From an uncultured Oscillospiraceae bacterium (GTDB lineage Bacteria; Bacillota; Clostridia; Oscillospirales; Acutalibacteraceae): a DNA stretch of 10,156 bases. Below are positions 6,121 to 10,156 of the stretch, in pieces. The notes under the pieces were generated by a model, which worked only from the letters and a program-made list of their open reading frames with translations, made no database searches and had not been told where the DNA came from. The stretch spans positions 1-10,156 of the forward strand of contig CAJKXG010000027.1 in NCBI GenBank assembly GCA_905203795.1, given 5' to 3'. The position numbers were made by a program, and so were the translations under genes. The first letter of the stretch is position 1, and each line of letters begins with the position of its first letter.

Positions 6121-7536
6121 ATGTACAACAGTAAATCCATGAAGGCAGAGGAGTTTATCTGCCACGAGGAAATCGAAGACACCCTGGCGTTTGCGGACGC
6201 CAACAAAAACAACCTGCCGATGATCCGCGAGATTCTCGATAAAGCGCGCGAATGCAAGGGGTTGTCCCACCGCGAAGCCTCTGTCCTGCTCGCCTGCGAA
6301 GATCCGGAGGTGCTGGAGGAAATCTATGCGCTGGCGGCGGAAATCAAGAAAAAGTTTTACGGAAACCGCATCGTGATGTTTGCCCCGTTGTATCTGTCCA
6401 ACTACTGCGTGAACGGCTGCGTTTACTGTCCGTATCATCATCAAAACGCGCACATTCCGCGCCGCAAGCTCACACAAGAGGAGATCGAGCGCGAGGTCAT
6501 CGCCCTGCAGGACATGGGGCATAAGCGTCTGGCAATCGAAGCGGGCGAAGACCCCGTCAACAACCCGATCGAGTATATTCTCGACAGCATTAAGACCATC
6601 TATTCGATCAAACACAAAAACGGCGCGATTCGCCGCGTCAACGTCAATATCGCCGCGACCACGGTGGAAAATTACCGCAAACTGAAGGAAGCCGGCATTG
6701 GCACCTATATCCTGTTCCAAGAAACGTATCATAAGGAAAGCTACGAAAAGCTGCATCCCACAGGACCGAAACACAATTACGCCTATCACACCGAAGCCAT
6801 GGACCGCGCGATGGAGGGCGGCATCGACGATGTGGGACTCGGCGTGCTGTACGGATTGGAGCTGTATCGCTATGAATTTGCCGGTCAACTGATGCACGCG
6901 GAGCATTTGGAAGCGGTGCACGGCGTCGGTCCGCACACGATCAGCGTGCCGCGTGTCAAGCATGCGGACGATATCGATCCCACCGCGTTTGACAACGGTA
7001 TCAGCGACGAGATATTTGCCAAAATCTGCGCGCTGATCCGCATCAGTGTGCCGTACACCGGCATGATTATTTCCACCCGCGAAAGCCAGAAGGTACGCGA
7101 ACGCGTGATTAATCTGGGTGTTTCGCAGATCAGCGGTGCGTCCCGCACATCGGTCGGCGGTTATGCGGAGGCGGAGCGTCCCACGGATACCGAACAATTC
7201 GATGTATCCGATCAGCGCACGCTGGACGAGGTGGTCTGCTGGCTGATGGAAAACGGGCACATCCCGTCGTTCTGCACCGCTTGTTACCGCGAAGGCCGCA
7301 CGGGCGATCGCTTCATGAGCCTTTGCAAGAGCGGACAGATCCAAAATTGCTGTCATCCGAACGCCCTCATCACGCTCAAGGAATTCCTCGAGGACTATGC
7401 CAGCGAAAAAACCAAGCGCATCGGGGAAGAGATGATCGCCCGCGAACTTCAGAACATCCCGAAGGAAAAGGTGCGGACGTTGACAGCAGACTATATCGGC
7501 AAGATCAAAGACGGCGCACGGGACTTCCGCTTCTGA
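6121..7536 (+). CDS. hydG: [FeFe]-hydrogenase H-cluster radical SAM maturase HydG (tyrosine lyase)
   Basis: A 471-residue radical-SAM tyrosine lyase that cleaves tyrosine to p-cresol and dehydroglycine and converts the latter into CO and cyanide bound to iron, giving the H-cluster precursor. The SAM-cluster motif CX3CX2C is at Cys96, Cys100 and Cys103 (NYCVNGCVYCPY). EAGEDP at 140-145 is the GGE-equivalent motif. The C-terminal auxiliary cluster motif CX2CX22C is intact at Cys385, Cys388 and Cys411, and is needed for CO/CN-iron synthesis. Overall length agrees with known HydG proteins of about 470 residues. It begins 16 nt after hydE behind AAAGGAAG, so it is in the same operon. ATG 6139 is a possible internal start, but the first ATG fits the spacing of the ribosome-binding site. 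Confidence 0.97.
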   Translation: MYNSKSMKAEEFICHEEIEDTLAFADANKNNLPMIREILDKARECKGLSHREASVLLACEDPEVLEEIYALAAEIKKKFYGNRIVMFAPLYLSNYCVNGCVYCPYHHQNAHIPRRKLTQEEIEREVIALQDMGHKRLAIEAGEDPVNNPIEYILDSIKTIYSIKHKNGAIRRVNVNIAATTVENYRKLKEAGIGTYILFQETYHKESYEKLHPTGPKHNYAYHTEAMDRAMEGGIDDVGLGVLYGLELYRYEFAGQLMHAEHLEAVHGVGPHTISVPRVKHADDIDPTAFDNGISDEIFAKICALIRISVPYTGMIISTRESQKVRERVINLGVSQISGASRTSVGGYAEAERPTDTEQFDVSDQRTLDEVVCWLMENGHIPSFCTACYREGRTGDRFMSLCKSGQIQNCCHPNALITLKEFLEDYASEKTKRIGEEMIARELQNIPKEKVRTLTADYIGKIKDGARDFRF

Positions 7537-7554
7537 TACAAGGGAGGATATCAT

Positions 7555-8757
7555 ATGGCTGATCTCAATCAAACACCTTCGGCGAATCGTGTGCATATTG
7601 CGTTTTTCGGTAAACGCAATGCGGGGAAATCCAGTGTCGTGAACGCCGTCACCGGACAGCAGATGTCGATTGTCTCAGAGGTCAAAGGGACGACGACCGA
7701 CCCCGTTTCCAAGGCAATGGAGTTGCTGCCGCTCGGACCTGTTGTGATCATCGACACGCCCGGTATGGATGACTCCGGCGACGTCGGCGAACTGCGTGTA
7801 CAGCGGGCACGGCAGGTGTTGAACAAAACGGATGTGGCGGTGCTGGTCGTGGACGCGGCGATGGGAGTGTCGGAAACCGACGAGGCACTTTGCGCGCTGT
7901 TCCGCAAAAAAGGGGTGCCGTGTATCACGGTGTTCAATAAATCGGATCTGCATGCTGTCGCGTGCAGCGGCGAAAACGAGATCGCTGTCAGCGCGCTGAC
8001 AGGGGAGAACATCTTCGCGCTCAAGGAAAAAATTGCCGCGTTGGCAAAGGGTTCGGAAAATCAAAAGGTGATCCTCGGCGATCTGCTCGAAAAAGGGGAT
8101 ATGGTCGTGCTCGTCACGCCGATCGACTCTTCCGCACCGAAGGGGCGCATGATTCTGCCGCAGGTGCAGGCGATTCGCGATATTCTGGATGCCCAAGCGA
8201 TGTGTACGATCACACAGCCGGATCAATTGGCGCAGGTGCTGGCGGGACTGCATACCCCGCCGAAGCTGGTCGTTACGGACAGTCAGGCGTTCGGCAGAGT
8301 CAAGGAGATCGTGCCGGAAAGCCTTCCGCTCACGTCCTTTTCCATCCTGTTTGCGCGGTACAAAGGCGTGCTGGAAACGGCGGTGCGCGGTGCGGCGGCG
8401 CTGGAACAGCTCCGTGACGGTGATCGTGTGCTGATTGCGGAGGGCTGCACCCATCACCGCCAGTGCGAAGATATCGGCACGGTCAAGCTGCCCGACTGGA
8501 TTCGCCAACACACCGGCACAACACCGACATTTGATTTTACCTCCGGCGGCGGTTTTCCGGAGGATCTGTCGCCGTATGCGCTGATCGTACATTGCGGCGG
8601 CTGTATGCTGAACGAGCGGGAAATGCAGTACCGCCAATCGGCTGCCGAGGAAGCGGGCGTACCGTACACCAATTACGGCATCCTCATCGCTTATATGAAC
8701 GGCATTCTGAAACGCAGTTTGGCGCCGTTCAGCGAGTATGCGGACATATTGAAATAA
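7555..8757 (+). CDS. hydF: [FeFe]-hydrogenase H-cluster maturation GTPase HydF
   Basis: A 400-residue GTPase and iron-sulfur scaffold that carries the diiron precursor and transfers it to the apo-hydrogenase HydA. The GTPase domain shows G1 GKRNAGKS (19-26), G2 around KGTTTDP (44-50), G3 DTPG (67-70), G4 NKSD (128-131) and G5 SAL (146-148). A central dimerisation domain follows (about 180-280). The C-terminal cluster-binding motif is present as C298-T-H300 and H346-C-G-G-C350, matching the family's CxH...HCxxC pattern. It lies 18 nt after hydG behind a strong AAGGGAGG ribosome-binding site 7 nt from ATG 7555. It is the last hyd gene. No clear terminator hairpin follows, so some read-through into the next gene is possible. 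Confidence 0.97.
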   Translation: MADLNQTPSANRVHIAFFGKRNAGKSSVVNAVTGQQMSIVSEVKGTTTDPVSKAMELLPLGPVVIIDTPGMDDSGDVGELRVQRARQVLNKTDVAVLVVDAAMGVSETDEALCALFRKKGVPCITVFNKSDLHAVACSGENEIAVSALTGENIFALKEKIAALAKGSENQKVILGDLLEKGDMVVLVTPIDSSAPKGRMILPQVQAIRDILDAQAMCTITQPDQLAQVLAGLHTPPKLVVTDSQAFGRVKEIVPESLPLTSFSILFARYKGVLETAVRGAAALEQLRDGDRVLIAEGCTHHRQCEDIGTVKLPDWIRQHTGTTPTFDFTSGGGFPEDLSPYALIVHCGGCMLNEREMQYRQSAAEEAGVPYTNYGILIAYMNGILKRSLAPFSEYADILK

Positions 8758-8806
8758 TGGCGTGGATGGCAAGCAGTTCGTTTATAAAAGGATAGTGGCA
8801 TAAGCG

Positions 8807-9757
8807 ATGAACGTGAAAATACGAAAATGGAAAACAGAAGATGCCAAATCGCTCGCGTCGGCATTATCCAATCAACATGTGCTCAACAATTTGCGTGACG
8901 GACTGCCCTATCCCTATACGGAAAAAGACGCCGCTGACTATATCAGCGCCATGCTTGAATCGAACCCCAACGACACCTTTGCCTATGCGATTGATCTTGA
9001 CGGGACGGCAGTTGGGAGCATCGGCGCTTTCAGGCAGGGGAACATTCACCGACGCACGGCAGAGATCGGTTATTATCTGGACGAACAATACTGGGGAAAA
9101 GGCGTCATGACAGAAGCGGTCCGTCTGCTGTGCAAGAAAATATGGGATGAAACGGACATACTGAGAATCTATGCCGAGCCTTTTGCATATAACATCGGTT
9201 CACGGCGCGTATTGGAAAAAGCCGGTTTTCGGTTGGAAGGGATTATGAAGAATAACGCCGTCAAAAACGGTCGGGTGCTGGATATGGCGTTGTATGCGCT
9301 GACAAAAGAGCCGTACACGTTTCGCCGATTGACAGAGGATGAGATCCCTGCCGCTCTTTCTCTTGCGTGGGAGGTGTTTTCCGAATACGAATCTCCCGTG
9401 TATTCCGAGGAAGGAACGGAGGAATTTTGTAAATGTCTGCACGATGAACACTATCTTGCGGGGATAGACTATTACGGTGCTTTTGACGGAGAAAAGCTCA
9501 TCGGTGAAATCGGCATTCGCACCGAGAAAAGGCACATCTGCTTTTTCTTTGTAAAAGGCGATTACCACCGACAAGGCGTCGGAATAAACCTGTTCAGGCA
9601 ACTGCTCGGCGATTATCCGAACGCGACCATCACGCTCCATTCTTCTCCCTATGGTCTGCCGTTTTATCAGGCACTTGGTTTCTTGCCGACAGGCGAAGAA
9701 CAGACCGTCAACGGTATTCGTTTTACGCCGATGAAATACAGCCAATTGGAAAAGTGA
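8807..9757 (+). CDS. Protein with two fused GNAT N-acetyltransferase domains
   Basis: A 316-residue cytosolic protein with two acetyl-CoA-dependent GNAT domains in tandem. The first (about 1-168) is RimJ/RimL-like: IGYYLDEQYWGKGVMTEAV (87-105) contains the acetyl-CoA pyrophosphate loop, and NIGSRRVLEKAGFRLEG (129-145) is the usual C-terminal motif. The second (about 170-313) is shorter, with FFFVKGDYHRQGVGINLF (246-263) as its loop and LPFYQALGFLPTG (284-296) as its end motif. The substrate cannot be read from sequence; the family modifies protein N-termini, antibiotics or small amines. It lies 49 nt after hydF with a weak, distant ribosome-binding site (AAGGA 8788-8792). The TAA at 8801-8803 in the same frame makes ATG 8807 the first possible start. 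It is unlikely to be part of hydrogenase maturation and more likely pairs with the downstream gene. Confidence 0.85.
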   Translation: MNVKIRKWKTEDAKSLASALSNQHVLNNLRDGLPYPYTEKDAADYISAMLESNPNDTFAYAIDLDGTAVGSIGAFRQGNIHRRTAEIGYYLDEQYWGKGVMTEAVRLLCKKIWDETDILRIYAEPFAYNIGSRRVLEKAGFRLEGIMKNNAVKNGRVLDMALYALTKEPYTFRRLTEDEIPAALSLAWEVFSEYESPVYSEEGTEEFCKCLHDEHYLAGIDYYGAFDGEKLIGEIGIRTEKRHICFFFVKGDYHRQGVGINLFRQLLGDYPNATITLHSSPYGLPFYQALGFLPTGEEQTVNGIRFTPMKYSQLEK

Positions 9758-9762
9758 TTGAC

Positions 9763-10156
9763 ATGGCTAATGCAATAACGCTTCTGAGAATGCTCCTGTC
9801 ATCCGTCCTCCTGTTGTTAACCCCGCTTTCCGCTCCGTTTTATGCACTGTACACCTTGTGCGGCTTGACGGACATCGCCGACGGATACATAGCGCGAAAA
9901 ACACATACACAGTCCGCCTTCGGCGCCAAGCTGGACAGCATAGCGGACATTTGGTTTGTGGCCGTCTGCATGATCCGGTTTTTGCCGTCGATTCCACTGA
10001 CACCATGGATTTGGGGAGTCATCGCCGCCATCCTGCTGATAAGGCTGACAAATCTGATATGCGGATATGGATTCCGAAAAAAGCTCTGCTTTTTGCATAC
10101 AACGGCGAATAAAATCACAGGGCTGATGCTGTTCATTCTGCCGCTGACAGTTCGTT
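9763..10156 (+). CDS. CDP-alcohol phosphatidyltransferase (partial, 3' end beyond window)
   Basis: An open frame from ATG 9763 runs off the window end (131 residues seen). It contains the complete CDP-alcohol phosphatidyltransferase signature: Asp37, Asp40-Gly41, Ala44-Arg45, eight residues, Gly54, Asp58, Asp62. The N-terminus ANAITLLRMLL and the hydrophobic segments (about 5-30, 63-75, 82-97 and 118-130) fit this integral membrane family. These enzymes transfer a phospho-alcohol from a CDP-alcohol, as in phosphatidylglycerophosphate or related phospholipid synthesis. Which alcohol is used cannot be told from this part. It starts 5 nt after the GNAT gene with only a weak GGAAAAG-type ribosome-binding site, so it is probably co-transcribed and translationally coupled with it. 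Confidence 0.85.
   Translation, partial: MANAITLLRMLLSSVLLLLTPLSAPFYALYTLCGLTDIADGYIARKTHTQSAFGAKLDSIADIWFVAVCMIRFLPSIPLTPWIWGVIAAILLIRLTNLICGYGFRKKLCFLHTTANKITGLMLFILPLTVR

Noticed and set aside
5836..7596. A 586-codon open frame on the - strand across hydE and hydG
   Set aside because: It lies entirely opposite unambiguous hyd genes with intact catalytic motifs, has no ribosome-binding site of note and no family resemblance; it is a codon-bias shadow.
8749..8788. TTGAAA ... TATAAA as a promoter for the GNAT gene
   Set aside because: The spacer is 28 bp, far from the 16-18 bp needed, and no suitable -35 lies at the right distance from TATAAA (8783-8788).
1..10156. CRISPR array, insertion sequence, tRNA or rRNA gene
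   Set aside because: No short regularly spaced repeats, terminal inverted repeats, transposase motifs or cloverleaf-like tRNA sequence were seen; the only large repeat is the coding duplication in the esterase.

Overview
This window looks like chromosomal DNA of an anaerobic clostridial Firmicute, probably of the Oscillospiraceae/Ruminococcaceae type. Two things point there. One is a very large secreted esterase ending in a type I dockerin of the 'SSDAR..LQ' style. The other is a complete [FeFe]-hydrogenase maturation operon preceded by the small TM1266-type regulator. All genes supported here are on the + strand; the long open frames on the - strand are codon-bias shadows.

Layout. Positions 1-168 hold the 3' end of an unrecognised gene whose stop codon lies inside its own terminator hairpin. 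A good sigma-A-type promoter (237-265) then drives a single 4.2 kb gene (334-4497). It encodes a signal peptide, two tandem copies of a 643-residue unit (CE2-like jelly roll, SGNH esterase, helical linker, beta-rich domain, FIVAR-like helices) and a C-terminal dockerin. A compound terminator follows at 4513-4557.

A near-consensus promoter (4592-4620) starts the hydrogenase maturation transcript. Before the first gene lies a leader of about 170 nt. It can form three mutually exclusive helices, the last being an intrinsic terminator (4741-4775), which is the architecture of a transcription attenuator or terminator-type riboswitch. The operon then runs TM1266-type regulator (4802-5074), hydE (5067-6104), hydG (6121-7536), hydF (7555-8757). 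HydE and HydG are radical-SAM enzymes that make the organometallic parts of the H-cluster (HydG from tyrosine). HydF is the GTPase/FeS scaffold that delivers the precursor to the hydrogenase. No hydrogenase structural gene is present here.

After hydF comes a pair that looks operonic: a protein with two fused GNAT domains (8807-9757) and, 5 nt downstream, the start of a CDP-alcohol phosphatidyltransferase cut by the window end (9763-10156).

The best candidate for something undescribed is the attenuator-like leader of the hyd operon. A 20-codon open frame within it carries two Tyr codons at the place where ribosome stalling would switch the structure. That is suggestive because HydG consumes tyrosine, but the frame has no convincing ribosome-binding site.
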